Origin: Saccharopolyspora dendranthemae | GTDB lineage: Bacteria > Actinomycetota > Actinomycetes > Mycobacteriales > Pseudonocardiaceae | NCBI RefSeq assembly: GCF_007829955.1 | Contig: NZ_VIWX01000003.1 | Location: 620,001 to 684,000, forward strand | DNA: 64,000 nucleotides | Direction of reading: 5' to 3' | Shown here: positions 49,474 to 58,270 of the stretch, piece after piece | How positions within the stretch are numbered: position 1 is the stretch's first letter | Layout of the letters: every line of letters begins with the position of its first letter | Translations under genes and position numbers: made by a program | Notes under the pieces: model-generated | What the model was told of the DNA's origin: nothing | Seen by the model: only the letters and a program-made list of their open reading frames with translations | The model's database searches: none

Positions 49474-50763
49474 TCAGCGAACTCCTTCCAGCGCTTCCCG
49501 CACCGGGAGGAGTTTCGCCTCGGCCTCAGCCACTTCCTGATCAGGGTCGGAGTCGGGAACGATCCCGCCTCCGGCGAACAACCGAACCCTGCCACCGCGA
49601 GCACCGCCGGACCCAGCGCCGGCGGTGCTCTGCTGTTCGACCTGCCCGCAGCGCAGGGCGATCCCGAACTCGCCGTTGCCGGAACCGTCGATCCAGCCGA
49701 CCGGACCCGCGTAGCGGCCCCGGTCCATGCCCTCCAGCTCGGCGATCAACGGGACCGCGTTGGCCGTGGGCGTGCCACCGACGGCGGCTGTGGGGTGCAC
49801 GGCTTCGACGACGCTCAGCAGTCCCGGACCTTCAGGGGTGTCGGCCAGCTTCCCCTCGACGTCGGTGGCCAGGTGCAGCACGTTGCGCAGCCGCAGAACC
49901 GAGGGCGAGGCCGGGACGGACAGCTCGCTGCAGAAGGGCCGCAGCCGCTCCGCCAGCGACTCCGAGGCGTACTGGTGCTCGCTGCGGTTCTTGGCCGACG
50001 CCAGCAGCTCCGCGGCGATCTCGTCGTCGGTGCGGCCCGGGTGCGGCCAAGCCGTGCCCGCCAGCACCCGCGAGCGGACCTCGTAGCCGCGTCGCTCCAG
50101 CAGCAGTTCGGGGGTGGCGCCGACCAAGCCGTCCACCGCGAAGGTCCAGCAGTTCGAGTAGCGCGAGGCCAGGTTGTGCAGCAGGAACCGCTCGTCGAGC
50201 GGCTCGGAGGTGTTGGCGACGAGGTCGTGCGCGAGGACGACCTTGAGCAGGTCCCCGCCGGAGTCGCGCATCCGATCGACCGCTGCGGTCACCGCCTGCC
50301 GGTAGCCCGTTGAGGACAACCGGCCGTCGCTGTAGGACACCGTCCCGGGCTGGCGGACCGGCTCGACCACGGGCTCCGGCGCGTCGCCGATCGTGGTGAT
50401 CCAGCGGACCCCGTCGCGCTCACCGACCACGACCTCGGGCAGCACCAGCACCGAGTCCCCCGGCTGGTCGGCGAAGGCGAGGCTGGTGAAGGCGACCGGT
50501 CCGCAGCCCGGCAGCCCCACCTCGTCCTCGACGTCGATGTGCCCGCACAGCTGCCGCCACCAGGAGTCGGCGTCGGTGAAGCGCGCCGTGCCGGACGTGT
50601 CCAGCCGCGCTGCGCAACCCCAACCGACCAAGCCCTCGCCCTCCCGGACCCAGCTCAGCGACTCGCCACCGGGCAGCAGCTCCAGCAGCGGTCGGCCGTG
50701 CCGTGGGTCGGCTGGATCGAGCCTGCGGGTGCGCGCCGTCAGCCGCCTGGAAGTAATCGCCAC
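49474..50763 (-). CDS. menF: Isochorismate synthase
   Basis: The enzyme converts chorismate to isochorismate, feeding MenD (or siderophores if EntC-like). The 429-residue protein has the chorismate-binding domain: RSRVLAGTAWPHPGRTDDE, SAKNRSEHQYASESL, EAVHPTAAVGGTPTANAVPLI and YAGPVGWIDGSGNGEFGIALR. GTG 50763 lies six bases after TACGCT on its strand. The presence of menA, menB, menD, menE and menG nearby favours the menaquinone role; both roles are possible. Confidence 0.92.
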   Translation of the reverse strand: MAITSRRLTARTRRLDPADPRHGRPLLELLPGGESLSWVREGEGLVGWGCAARLDTSGTARFTDADSWWRQLCGHIDVEDEVGLPGCGPVAFTSLAFADQPGDSVLVLPEVVVGERDGVRWITTIGDAPEPVVEPVRQPGTVSYSDGRLSSTGYRQAVTAAVDRMRDSGGDLLKVVLAHDLVANTSEPLDERFLLHNLASRYSNCWTFAVDGLVGATPELLLERRGYEVRSRVLAGTAWPHPGRTDDEIAAELLASAKNRSEHQYASESLAERLRPFCSELSVPASPSVLRLRNVLHLATDVEGKLADTPEGPGLLSVVEAVHPTAAVGGTPTANAVPLIAELEGMDRGRYAGPVGWIDGSGNGEFGIALRCGQVEQQSTAGAGSGGARGGRVRLFAGGGIVPDSDPDQEVAEAEAKLLPVREALEGVR

Positions 50764-50769
50764 GCTTGG

Positions 50770-50775
50770 AGCGTA
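50770..50775 (-). promoter_or_regulatory. Probable -10 box of the isochorismate synthase gene
   Basis: TACGCT on the minus strand is followed by six bases and the GTG start, a leaderless arrangement. Confidence 0.55.
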
Positions 50776-50837
50776 TTCGGAGTGCGGATTCCGGTGGGCT
50801 CAGCGGCCGCGTGGCCCTGGACACGACCGCTGGCCCC

Positions 50838-50843
50838 TACAAT
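50838..50843 (+). promoter_or_regulatory. Probable -10 box of the DUF3592 gene
   Basis: TACAAT is followed by eight bases and GTG at 50852. It is about 60 bases from the divergent isochorismate synthase promoter. Confidence 0.5.
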
Positions 50844-50851
50844 CGGTCACC

Positions 50852-51349
50852 GTGGCAGGCGACGCGGTGACCCAGGACGCGGCCGACTCGGTGACCGGCT
50901 CAGACACGGACGGTGACCGGTCGGTGTCGACACCCTCGCCTGGGCGGGTTCGCCGCAGGGTGGCGCGCGGCGTGCTCATCACCGGTGCGTTGCTGACGGT
51001 CATGGGTTTGTCGATCATCGGTGCCTGTTTCATCAACGACGTCACCATCACCGAATCGCGAGGTCAGGCGGTCGCCGAGGTCGTGGACACCTCGCTGACC
51101 CGGACCGTGGTGCGCTTCAACACCGAGGACGGGCGCGTCTACATCCCGCCGAACGGCGTGCTCTACCCGACGGACCTGCAGGTCGGGCAGCTGGTGCGGG
51201 TCGAGTACGACTCCCGCAACCCCGACCTGGTGCGCGCCGAGGGCCGCACCGCGCTGATCTCGCTGCTGCCCGTCTTCAGCGCGCTGGCCATCCTGTGGGC
51301 GGTCCTGCTTCCGACGTATTGGCTGCTCAGACGATCTAACAGAGGCTGA
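50852..51349 (+). CDS. DUF3592 membrane protein
   Basis: The 165-residue protein has a charged N-terminus and a membrane segment (GVLITGALLTVMGLSIIGACF). An extracellular beta-rich domain (GQAVAEVVDTSLTRTVVRFNTEDGRVYIPPNG, VGQLVRVEYDSRNPDLVRAEG) and a C-terminal segment (LLPVFSALAILWAVLLPTYWLL) follow. The VGQ.V.V.YD..NP pattern is typical of DUF3592. Function unknown. Divergent from the isochorismate synthase gene. Confidence 0.8.
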   Translation: MAGDAVTQDAADSVTGSDTDGDRSVSTPSPGRVRRRVARGVLITGALLTVMGLSIIGACFINDVTITESRGQAVAEVVDTSLTRTVVRFNTEDGRVYIPPNGVLYPTDLQVGQLVRVEYDSRNPDLVRAEGRTALISLLPVFSALAILWAVLLPTYWLLRRSNRG

Positions 51350-51457
51350 GGGCCCTTCCTAGAACCCTCGCCCGGTGCCAGACTTGGGCATCCGCCGAAA
51401 GGGGGTCGGTGGAACCCAGGTCGATGTGCCGACCCCGCGTCTGCGAGGTCGTTGCCC

Positions 51458-52399
51458 ATGAACACGCCAGGAGCGTTGTCCAGCTCGTCGCAGGACCAGC
51501 AGCAGTGGGTGCTCGGATCCCCGGTGCTGTCCACCGTCGATCGATCGGTGCCCGACGGGGTGGATCCCGCCGAGTTGGCGCTCTACTGCACGATGCTCGG
51601 CGACGACGCCCTGGTGCTCGCCCACCGCCTGTCGGAGTGGGGGATGCGCGCGGGCCTGGAGGAATCCGCCGCCCTCGGCGGGATCGCGCACGACCTGCTC
51701 GGGCAGGCGCGTGTCCTGCTCGGCCGGGCCGCCGAGGTGCGCGGCGCGGAGGACGAGGAGCAGCTCGCCTACCTGCGCGAACCCGCCGAGTTCCGGAACG
51801 TCCGACTGGTCGAGGTCGACTGCGGACCGGGGCCGGGTGGCGACTTCCCGACCACCGTCGCCCGGTTGCTGCTGTTCAGCACCTGGCGGCTCGCGGTCTT
51901 CGAGGAGCTTGCCACCAGCCGGGACGCGGTTCTGGGGACGCTGGCGGCGCGGTCGCTGCAGCTGCTCGAACAGCACCGGGACCACGCCGCGCAGTGGCTG
52001 ATCAAGCTCGGCGACTCCGGACCGGGCGGGCCGCGACTGATGAGCTCTGGTTTGCACCGCGTGTGGCCGCTGGCCGCCGAGCTGTTCGTCGCGCACCCGG
52101 TCGAGACGCGGCTGGCCGACGCGCGTTGCGGGGTGGACCCCGCGAGCGTGCGAGTGCGCGCCGGGCAGGCGCTCGACGAGGTGTTCTCCATCGCACGCCT
52201 GGACGCTCCGGCCCCTGGCGCGTTCGGCGAGTTCGCGCCGCCCGGCGGCCGCGACGGCGCGCACACCGAATCCATGGAGTTCCTGCTGGCGGACCTGCAG
52301 TACTTGGTCCGGGCCGGCCTGGCCAGCGGCCGGGTCCCGCAGAAGCCGGTGGACGAGCGAGGACCGGGAAGTGTCGGAAACGAAATGCAAGATGAGTAG
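51458..52399 (+). CDS. Orphan PaaC-like (phenylacetyl-CoA epoxidase subunit C-type) protein
   Basis: The 313-residue protein has LALYCTMLGDDALVLAHRLSEWGMRAGLEESAALGGIAHDLLGQARVLLGRAAEV. DEEQLAYLREPAEFRNVRLVEV and RDHAAQWLIKLGDSG follow. These are the helical ferritin-like motifs of PaaC, the structural subunit of ring-epoxidising PaaABC. The catalytic PaaA and partners PaaB, PaaD, PaaE are not in this window, and the N- and C-terminal tails are longer than usual. It may have been repurposed. The start is ATG 51458; upstream TTG 51452 is less likely. Confidence 0.75.
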   Translation: MNTPGALSSSSQDQQQWVLGSPVLSTVDRSVPDGVDPAELALYCTMLGDDALVLAHRLSEWGMRAGLEESAALGGIAHDLLGQARVLLGRAAEVRGAEDEEQLAYLREPAEFRNVRLVEVDCGPGPGGDFPTTVARLLLFSTWRLAVFEELATSRDAVLGTLAARSLQLLEQHRDHAAQWLIKLGDSGPGGPRLMSSGLHRVWPLAAELFVAHPVETRLADARCGVDPASVRVRAGQALDEVFSIARLDAPAPGAFGEFAPPGGRDGAHTESMEFLLADLQYLVRAGLASGRVPQKPVDERGPGSVGNEMQDE

Positions 52400-52451
52400 T
52401 TCCCCGCAAGCCGATGAGCCCTGGCCGGGCGCACCCTGATCGAGGGGGATC

Positions 52452-52490
52452 GGAACCGCGGGAGGCGTTGCTGGGGGCTTCCCGCGTTCC
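52452..52490 (+). terminator. Hairpin after the PaaC-like gene
   Basis: GGAA (52452-52455) plus 52457-52466 pair with 52477-52490, with one bulged C and a 10-base loop. It lies 53 bases after the stop codon and before the next small gene. Confidence 0.5.
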
Positions 52491-52523
52491 TCGGTCGGGG
52501 TCTAGTGGAAGGGCGCAACGCGG

Positions 52524-53030
52524 ATGGACCAGATCTGGTTGCAGGTGCTCGTGGCGTTGATGGCCGGATGTGCGGGAGCGGGCGTGGTGCTCGCGCTGCG
52601 CCGACGTCCCGAGGAGCAGGTCGCGGCGGAGGAGCCCGACCCGCTGCCCCGGATGCCACCGGACGTGTGGGAGCCGCACGTGCAGCACTGCGAGCAGGCG
52701 GTGCTGCGGGCGAGCCGGTCGGTGGAGGCCATGTCCTCGCAGCAGGCCCGCAACCGCCTGCGGACCGTCGTGCGCCGGATGGATGCCGAGCTGCCGAACC
52801 TGCGCGTGCTCGCCGAACTCGGCCGTGGTCTGGGCAGCAGCTCGCGCGACGCCGAGATAGCCGGGCGGGTGCGCGCCGAGCTCACCGAGGCGGAGAAGCG
52901 CTTCGGCGCGGTCACCGGCGAGGTGCTGGAACTCGTCGAGGACCCCGACGCCGAACGGGTGCGCGAGCTGCGCGCGCGGTTCCCGCTTCTGCGCCCGATC
53001 TCGGCGGTCCTGCCCGAACCCGTCAGCTAG
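52524..53030 (+). CDS. Membrane-anchored helical protein of unknown function
   Basis: The 168-residue protein starts with a membrane segment (IWLQVLVALMAGCAGAGVVLAL). A mostly helical soluble domain follows, with VWEPHVQHCEQAVLRASRSVEAMSSQQARNRLRTVVRRMDAELPNLRVLAELG. I recognise no family. Its last eight bases overlap the end of the convergent inositol-phosphatase-like gene. Confidence 0.75.
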   Translation: MDQIWLQVLVALMAGCAGAGVVLALRRRPEEQVAAEEPDPLPRMPPDVWEPHVQHCEQAVLRASRSVEAMSSQQARNRLRTVVRRMDAELPNLRVLAELGRGLGSSSRDAEIAGRVRAELTEAEKRFGAVTGEVLELVEDPDAERVRELRARFPLLRPISAVLPEPVS

Positions 53031-53874
53031 CCGGTACCTCCGCTGCCTGCGTCCACCACTCGTGCACCTCGGCTGCCGCACCGGGTGCTGCGACGAGCAG
53101 GCCGTCGCGGGGAAGCGGGTCGGGCCGGCCCCGGCGGTCGAGGACCGTCGCACCGGATTCGGTGGCCAGCGCGAGCGCGCCCGCCACGTCCCACTCCTCG
53201 TAGTGGTCGAGCACCGCGGCGATGCTGTGGCCGAGCGCGACCTGGGCGATGGCCAGCGCCGGTGAACCCAGCAAGCGCACGCCGACCTGCGCGCTCGCCG
53301 CGTTGGTGATGAACCGGTCCATGCCCGGCCACGGCCCGTTCTTGGTGAGCTCGGTGCACACGATGCCGCCGCGGATCTCGGACCGGTCGGGCAGGCGCAC
53401 CGGCGTGCCGTTGGCCCGCATGCCCCGGCCGCGGGCGGCCGCGTAGATCTGCGTCCGGTACGGATCGGCGACCACGCCGACGACCGGCCCGTACCCGTCG
53501 AGCATCGCCAGGCTGTAGGCGCACCACGGCAGTCCGGCCACGTAGTTGGCGGTCCCGTCGACCGGGTCGACGGACCAGCGGAAGTGCGAGACGCCTTGCT
53601 GCGGTGGCACGCTCGGTTCCGCGCCGAACTCCTCGCCGAACACCGGTGTGCCGGGGAACTCGTCGGCGAGGATGCGGCGAGTGTGCCGTTCCAGCGTGCG
53701 CCCGGTGTCGGTGACCCAGTCGAACGGCGACTCGCTCGGCGCGGGCCGGGCGCCCCTGCCCGCGGTCGCGATGATCACGTCAGCGGCGTCGTTGGCCAGT
53801 CGACCGGCGACCTCGAAAGCCCGCGACACCAGGGCCGGTTCGATCTGGGCGGGTGGGGAAGGCAGGGCCGTCAT
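53023..53874 (-). CDS. Inositol monophosphatase family protein
   Basis: The 283-residue protein has the lithium-sensitive phosphatase motifs PVFGEEFGAE (metal-binding Glu), WSVDPVDGTANYVAGLPWCAYSLA and YEEWDVAGALALATESG. Members dephosphorylate inositol-1-phosphate, histidinol phosphate or related sugars; the substrate here is not decidable. ATG 53874 is chosen because the family begins soon after it. It is divergent from the mannosyltransferase gene, and a possible supply of inositol for phosphatidylinositol mannosides would fit, as inference. Confidence 0.87.
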   Translation of the reverse strand: MTALPSPPAQIEPALVSRAFEVAGRLANDAADVIIATAGRGARPAPSESPFDWVTDTGRTLERHTRRILADEFPGTPVFGEEFGAEPSVPPQQGVSHFRWSVDPVDGTANYVAGLPWCAYSLAMLDGYGPVVGVVADPYRTQIYAAARGRGMRANGTPVRLPDRSEIRGGIVCTELTKNGPWPGMDRFITNAASAQVGVRLLGSPALAIAQVALGHSIAAVLDHYEEWDVAGALALATESGATVLDRRGRPDPLPRDGLLVAAPGAAAEVHEWWTQAAEVPAS

Positions 53875-53929
53875 GCGTCCCCAGCCTCCGCGTGGCGGGT
53901 GACCGCTCAGCAAAGCCGAGGTGACCGGC

Positions 53930-53962
53930 CATCGGCCCGCAAGCCACGTTTGCGGGCCGATG
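53930..53962. promoter_or_regulatory. Palindrome in the divergent mannosyltransferase/phosphatase region
   Basis: CATCGGCCCGCAA (53930-53942) pairs perfectly with 53950-53962 across a 7-base loop. It lies between two divergent genes, about 55 bases from one start and 84 from the other. In that position an operator is as likely as a hairpin acting in RNA. Confidence 0.5.
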
Positions 53963-54045
53963 ACCGAGTTGGGGTGCTCTTCGGTTGTCGTTGGCGGCCG
54001 CGTCACATTGCCTTCGGCTGCTCGCCGGAAGCGGCGGCGACCGTG

Positions 54046-55176
54046 ATGTGCGTGCGCATCGCGATCGTGACCGAGAGCTTCCTGCCGCAGATCAACGGAG
54101 TGACGAACTCGGTGTTGCGGGTGCTGGAGCACTTGCGTCGTCGAGGCGACCAGGCCCTGGTCATCGCGCCCGGACCCGGCCCGAACGAGTACGCGGGCTT
54201 CCCCGTCATCAGGCTGCCCGCGGTGGACCTGCCGGTGGTGTCCTCGCTGCCCATCGGGTTCCCGAGCCGCCGCGTGCTGCGCGGTCTCCAGGAGTTCGGA
54301 CCCGACGTGGTGCACCTGGCCTCACCGTTCGTGGTGGGGGCGCGGGGGCTCAACGCGGCTCGCCGGCTGGGCGTTCCGACGGTCGCCGTTTACCAGACCG
54401 ACGTGGCGGGATTCGCCGAGTCCTACGGGCTCGGGCTGACCGCGAAGGCGGCGTGGAAGTGGATCCGTCGCCTGCACTGCCACGCCGACCGCACGCTCGC
54501 CCCCTCGACGTGGGCGGTGGAGACGCTGCGGGAGCACGGCATTCCGCGCGTGCACCGCTGGGGCCGCGGCGTGGACACCGACCGGTTCACCCCGGGCAAG
54601 CGCGATGCCGGGCTGCGCTCGGAGCTGGCCCCGAACGGCGAGCTGCTGGTGGGTTACGTCGGCCGGTTGGCGCCGGAGAAGCGCATCGAGCGGCTCGCCG
54701 AGCTGGACGGCACGCCGGGCGTGCGGGTGGTCGTGGTCGGCGACGGGCCGGAGCGTGAGCGGCTGCGCGAGGAGCTGCCGAACGCGGCGTTCCTCGGCCA
54801 GCGCACCGGTGACGAGCTGGCACGCCTCTACGCGAGTTTCGACGTGTTCGTGCACACCGGTCCGCACGAGACGTTCTGCCAGGCCGTGCAGGAGGCGATG
54901 GCCTCCGGCGTCCCGGTCGTCGCGCCCGATGCCGGCGGGCCTCGCGACCTCGTCGACGTGGGCCGCACCGGATACCTGCTGCCCGCGCACGACGACGCCG
55001 AGCACGCGGCTGCGCTGCGCAGGGCCATCTCCGAGCTGCGCGACCCGGCGCTGCGCGAGCGCTTCGGCATCCACGCCCGCAACGCCGTCGCGGGTCGCAC
55101 CTGGCCCGCGCTGTGCCGCCAGCTGGTGGATCACTACGCGGCGGTCAGCGGGTACGTCGAGTCGGCAGCTGCCTGA
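54046..55176 (+). CDS. mgtA: GDP-mannose-dependent alpha-mannosyltransferase (MgtA/PimB-like)
   Basis: The GT4-family protein, about 376 residues, begins RIAIVTESFLPQINGVTNSVLRVLEHL. It has GYVGRLAPEKRIERLAELD in the middle, and the nucleotide-sugar EX7E region HTGPHETFCQAVQEAMASGVPVVAPDAGGPRDLVD. Mycobacterial mgtA (Rv0557) is also directly before menG; that enzyme builds mannosylated glycolipids. Start codons GTG 54043, ATG 54046 and GTG 54052 are all near; ATG is chosen. Acceptor unknown here. Confidence 0.9.
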   Translation: MCVRIAIVTESFLPQINGVTNSVLRVLEHLRRRGDQALVIAPGPGPNEYAGFPVIRLPAVDLPVVSSLPIGFPSRRVLRGLQEFGPDVVHLASPFVVGARGLNAARRLGVPTVAVYQTDVAGFAESYGLGLTAKAAWKWIRRLHCHADRTLAPSTWAVETLREHGIPRVHRWGRGVDTDRFTPGKRDAGLRSELAPNGELLVGYVGRLAPEKRIERLAELDGTPGVRVVVVGDGPERERLREELPNAAFLGQRTGDELARLYASFDVFVHTGPHETFCQAVQEAMASGVPVVAPDAGGPRDLVDVGRTGYLLPAHDDAEHAAALRRAISELRDPALRERFGIHARNAVAGRTWPALCRQLVDHYAAVSGYVESAAA

Positions 55177-55198
55177 ACCTGCTCCGGATCGGGCCACG

Positions 55199-55204
55199 TA
55201 CGCT
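55199..55204 (+). promoter_or_regulatory. Probable -10 box of menG
   Basis: TACGCT is followed by six bases and GTG at 55211. The hexamer is the same as that in front of the isochorismate synthase gene. Confidence 0.55.
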
Positions 55205-55210
55205 TCGGGT

Positions 55211-55900
55211 GTGTCTCGGGCAGGCTTGGACAAGAACCCTCGCGAAGTCGCGGCGATGTTCGACGGCGTCGCGCGTCGGTACGACCTGACCAACACCGTG
55301 CTGTCCTTCGGGCAGGACCGGCGCTGGCGGAAGGTGACCCGGCAGCTGCTCGCGCCCCAGAAGGACGAGCGGATCCTGGACCTCGCTGCGGGCAGCGGTG
55401 TTTCGACCGTGGAGTTCGCCAGGGCCGGTGCCTACTGCGTCGCGGCGGACTTCTCGCTGGGCATGCTCTCGGTCGGCAAGGACCGCGGCGTGCCCCTGGT
55501 GGCCGCCGACGCCCTGAACCTGCCGTTCGCCGACGACGCGTTCGACGCGGCGACGATCTCCTTCGGCCTGCGCAACCTCGCCGACACGGTCGCCGGGTTG
55601 CAGGAGATGCGGCGCGTGGTCCGGCCCGGCGGGCGACTGGTCGTGTGCGAGTTCTCCACCCCGACCTGGCAGCCCTTCCGCGGCGTCTACATGAACTACC
55701 TGATGCGCGCGCTGCCCCCGATCGCCCGCGCGGTGTCCTCCAACCCGGACGCCTACGTCTACCTGGCCGAGTCGATCCGATCCTGGCCTGACCAGCGCGC
55801 CCTCGCCGAGCTCATCGGCGAAGCCGGCTGGACCGACACCACCTGGAAGAACCTCACCAGCGGTGTCGTCACCATCCACCACGCCAAGAACCCCGCCTAG
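55211..55900 (+). CDS. menG: Demethylmenaquinone methyltransferase
   Basis: The enzyme performs the final SAM-dependent C-methylation of demethylmenaquinone. The 229-residue UbiE/MenG protein has VAAMFDGVARRYDLTNTVLSFGQDRRWR at the start, the SAM motif ILDLAAGSGVSTVEFARAG, LNLPFADDAFDAATISFGLRNLAD and RVVRPGGRLVVCEFSTPTW. It lies directly behind mgtA, as in mycobacteria, with its own leaderless-type start. Confidence 0.96.
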   Translation: MSRAGLDKNPREVAAMFDGVARRYDLTNTVLSFGQDRRWRKVTRQLLAPQKDERILDLAAGSGVSTVEFARAGAYCVAADFSLGMLSVGKDRGVPLVAADALNLPFADDAFDAATISFGLRNLADTVAGLQEMRRVVRPGGRLVVCEFSTPTWQPFRGVYMNYLMRALPPIARAVSSNPDAYVYLAESIRSWPDQRALAELIGEAGWTDTTWKNLTSGVVTIHHAKNPA

Positions 55901-55983
55901 GGGCTGTTGCGGGCTGAGTCCCACACCTGAAACAGCGGCTCCGCCGCACTCCTCACAAGCTCTTAGGAACCGCTCCGAAGACT

Positions 55984-56901
55984 CTAGGCCCAGGTCGTTT
56001 CGGGGGTGTTCGGTCGCGTCTGGGTGAGCGCCGCGATGAACGCCCGGGTGGCCGGGGGCAGCGGGTGGTCCGGGGCGCGGATCACCGCGATGCGGCGGTG
56101 CGTTTCGGGCGCGGCGAGGGGGACGTGCGCGAGTGCCGCGAAGGCGACCAGGGGCAGGACCATCCCGGGCATCGCCGCGGCACCCAGGCCCGCTGCCACG
56201 AGGCCGGCGACGGCGGTGATGTTGCCGGATTCCAGGACCACGTCGGGATGCGCTCGCGCAGCGGTGAAGGCGCGGTCGGCGTGCTGCCGGATGCTGGAGT
56301 TCGACGCGAACGCGATGTGCGGTTCGGTCGCCAGCTCCGCCCAGGTCAGCGACTCGCGTGAGGCGAAGCGGTGCTCCGGCGGGAACACCGCGCACATCCG
56401 GTCGGTCGCGATGGGGTGCACCGCCAGATCGGGCGGTTCGTCGGCGACGACGGTGACGCCGAGGTCGGCTGTGCCGGCCCTGATCTTCGCCAGCACCTCG
56501 TCGGACATGCCGTCCTCGATCGACAGCTCCACGTCGGGATGCTCCGAGTGGTAGGCGGAGACGGCCGAGGGCAGCAGGACGGCCGCCATCGACGGCAGCG
56601 CCGCGACCCGGACCCGTCCGCGGGTACCGGCGAGGAAGCCGCGGAAGTGGTTGATCCCGGAGTCGAAGGAATCCACGACCCGCCGCGCGACCAGGCAGAA
56701 CTCGGCGCCTTCCGGGGTCGTGACCAAGTGGCGCGTGGTGCGCTGGAACAGCGTGATGCCGAGTCGTCGCTCCACGTCGCGCACCGCGCGGCTGATCGAG
56801 GACTGCGCCAGGTGCAGCTGCTCGGCGGCCGGGGTGAACCCGCCGGTGTCGTGCACCGCGAGAACCAGCCGGAGCTGCTGCACCGTCAGATCCATGCCCA
56901 T
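55984..56901 (-). CDS. LysR-family transcriptional regulator
   Basis: About 305 residues. The N-terminal winged helix reads LTVQQLRLVLAVHDTGGFTPAAEQLHLAQSSISRAVRDVERRLGITLFQRTTRHL, followed by the effector-binding domain (VRVAALPSMAAVLLPSAVSAYHSEHPDVEL). It is divergent from the CitMHS transporter gene, the usual arrangement for a LysR activator and its target, so it probably responds to the transported acid. Start choices are ATG 56919, 56901 and 56895; an AT-rich stretch lies just upstream. Confidence 0.92.
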   Translation of the reverse strand: MGMDLTVQQLRLVLAVHDTGGFTPAAEQLHLAQSSISRAVRDVERRLGITLFQRTTRHLVTTPEGAEFCLVARRVVDSFDSGINHFRGFLAGTRGRVRVAALPSMAAVLLPSAVSAYHSEHPDVELSIEDGMSDEVLAKIRAGTADLGVTVVADEPPDLAVHPIATDRMCAVFPPEHRFASRESLTWAELATEPHIAFASNSSIRQHADRAFTAARAHPDVVLESGNITAVAGLVAAGLGAAAMPGMVLPLVAFAALAHVPLAAPETHRRIAVIRAPDHPLPPATRAFIAALTQTRPNTPETTWA

Positions 56902-56998
56902 GACGCATGAATTTATCAATTATTCGTGCTTGACCGGCATGAGCGAGGTGGATCACAGTTCTCCCGTCCGGCCCAACGGCGGTGTTCGGAGGTAGCCC

Positions 56999-58270
56999 AT
57001 GCTCGCCGCGAGCGGATTCCTGACGATCGGCGTGTTCCTCGCCCTGGTGCTCTCGCGCCGGGTGTCGGTGCTCTTCGCGCTCACCCTGGTGCCGATCGCC
57101 GCCGCGCTGATCAGCGGTCGCGGCGCCGAGCTCGGCGAGCTGGTGGCCGATGGCCTGGTCACCGTCGCCCCGGTGGCCATCATGATCACCTTCGCGGTGC
57201 TCTACTTCAGCCTGATGATCGACGCGGGGCTCTTCGATCCCGCAGTCACCCGCATCCTGCGCTGGGCGAAGGGCGATCCGCTCAAGATCACCGTCGGCAC
57301 CGCGCTGCTGACGCTGCTGGTCGCACTGGACGGCGACGGAGCCTCCACCTTCCTGATCACCGTCTCCGCGCTGCTGCCGATCTACCAGCGGCTCGGCATG
57401 CGGCGGATCGTGCTCGCCGGCGTGGTCTGCCTCGGCGCCGGGGTCATGAACATGGTTCCGTGGGGCGGTCCGACCGCCCGGGCGATGGCCGCGCTCAAGC
57501 TCGACTCGGCGCAGCTGTTCCTGCCGGTGCTGCCGGCGATGATCGCCGGGATCTGCTGGGTGCTGCTCGCCGCGTACCTGATCGGCCGGTCCGAGCGGAA
57601 GCGGCTCGGCGTGGTCAGCGTCGAAGCGGGCGAGCGGGTCAAGCTCACCGGTGCGGACCGGGTGCGGTTCTGGATCAACGCGCTGCTGACGCTGGCGCTG
57701 GTCGGCTGCCTGCTCGCCCAGATCGCCGACCTGGAAGTGCTGTTCCTGATCGCCTTCCTGGTCGCGCTGCTGGTCAACCGCCCTTCCTGGCAGGGTCAGC
57801 AGGAGCTGTTCGCCAAGCACGCCTACAACGTGGTGCTGGTCGTCGTGGTGATCTTCGCGGCGGGCGTGTTCACCGGGATCCTCACCGGGACCGGCATGAT
57901 CAAGGCGATGGCCGAGGGCCTGGTCGCGGTCATCCCGGACGCCGGTGGCGCCCTCCTCCCGCTGATCACGGCCGTCGCAGGGATGCCGTTGAGCCTGGTC
58001 TTCACGCCGGACGCCTTCTACTACGGAGTGGTGCCCGTGCTGGCGGAGACCAGCGCGGCGCTCGGCGGCGACCCCGCCGCGATCGGGCGGGCGGCGATCC
58101 TCGGCCAGATGACCACCGGGTTCCCGTTGAGCCCGCTGACCGCCTCCACCTTCATCCTGCTCGGCATGTCCAAGGTCGATCTCGGCGACCACCAGCGGTT
58201 CATCTTCGGCTGGGCCTTCGGCACCACGCTGGTGATGACGCTGGTCGCGCTGGTGACGGGGGTGTTGTGA
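56999..58270 (+). CDS. CitMHS-family citrate/hydroxy-acid transporter
   Basis: The 423-residue membrane protein has about 12 predicted segments, starting FLTIGVFLALVLSRRVSVLFALTLVPIAAALI. GDGASTFLITVSALLPIYQRLG and GAGVMNMVPWGGPTARAMAALK are typical CitMHS motifs. CitMHS proteins import metal-citrate or related acids with protons. It is followed without a gap by the AtuA-like gene, and the divergent LysR gene is likely its regulator. Confidence 0.92.
   Translation: MLAASGFLTIGVFLALVLSRRVSVLFALTLVPIAAALISGRGAELGELVADGLVTVAPVAIMITFAVLYFSLMIDAGLFDPAVTRILRWAKGDPLKITVGTALLTLLVALDGDGASTFLITVSALLPIYQRLGMRRIVLAGVVCLGAGVMNMVPWGGPTARAMAALKLDSAQLFLPVLPAMIAGICWVLLAAYLIGRSERKRLGVVSVEAGERVKLTGADRVRFWINALLTLALVGCLLAQIADLEVLFLIAFLVALLVNRPSWQGQQELFAKHAYNVVLVVVVIFAAGVFTGILTGTGMIKAMAEGLVAVIPDAGGALLPLITAVAGMPLSLVFTPDAFYYGVVPVLAETSAALGGDPAAIGRAAILGQMTTGFPLSPLTASTFILLGMSKVDLGDHQRFIFGWAFGTTLVMTLVALVTGVL

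Noticed and set aside
53880..53925. Possible further copy of the dispersed repeat (GACCGCTCAGCAAAGCCGAG)
   Set aside because: Only a short right-end-like string matches, with insertions, and no stem or hairpin accompanies it.
56902..56940. Exact LysR operator in the AT-rich stretch between the LysR and CitMHS genes
   Set aside because: GAATTTATCAATTATTC is only partly symmetric (5 of 8 arm positions) and no T-N11-A site stands out, so I do not name an operator.
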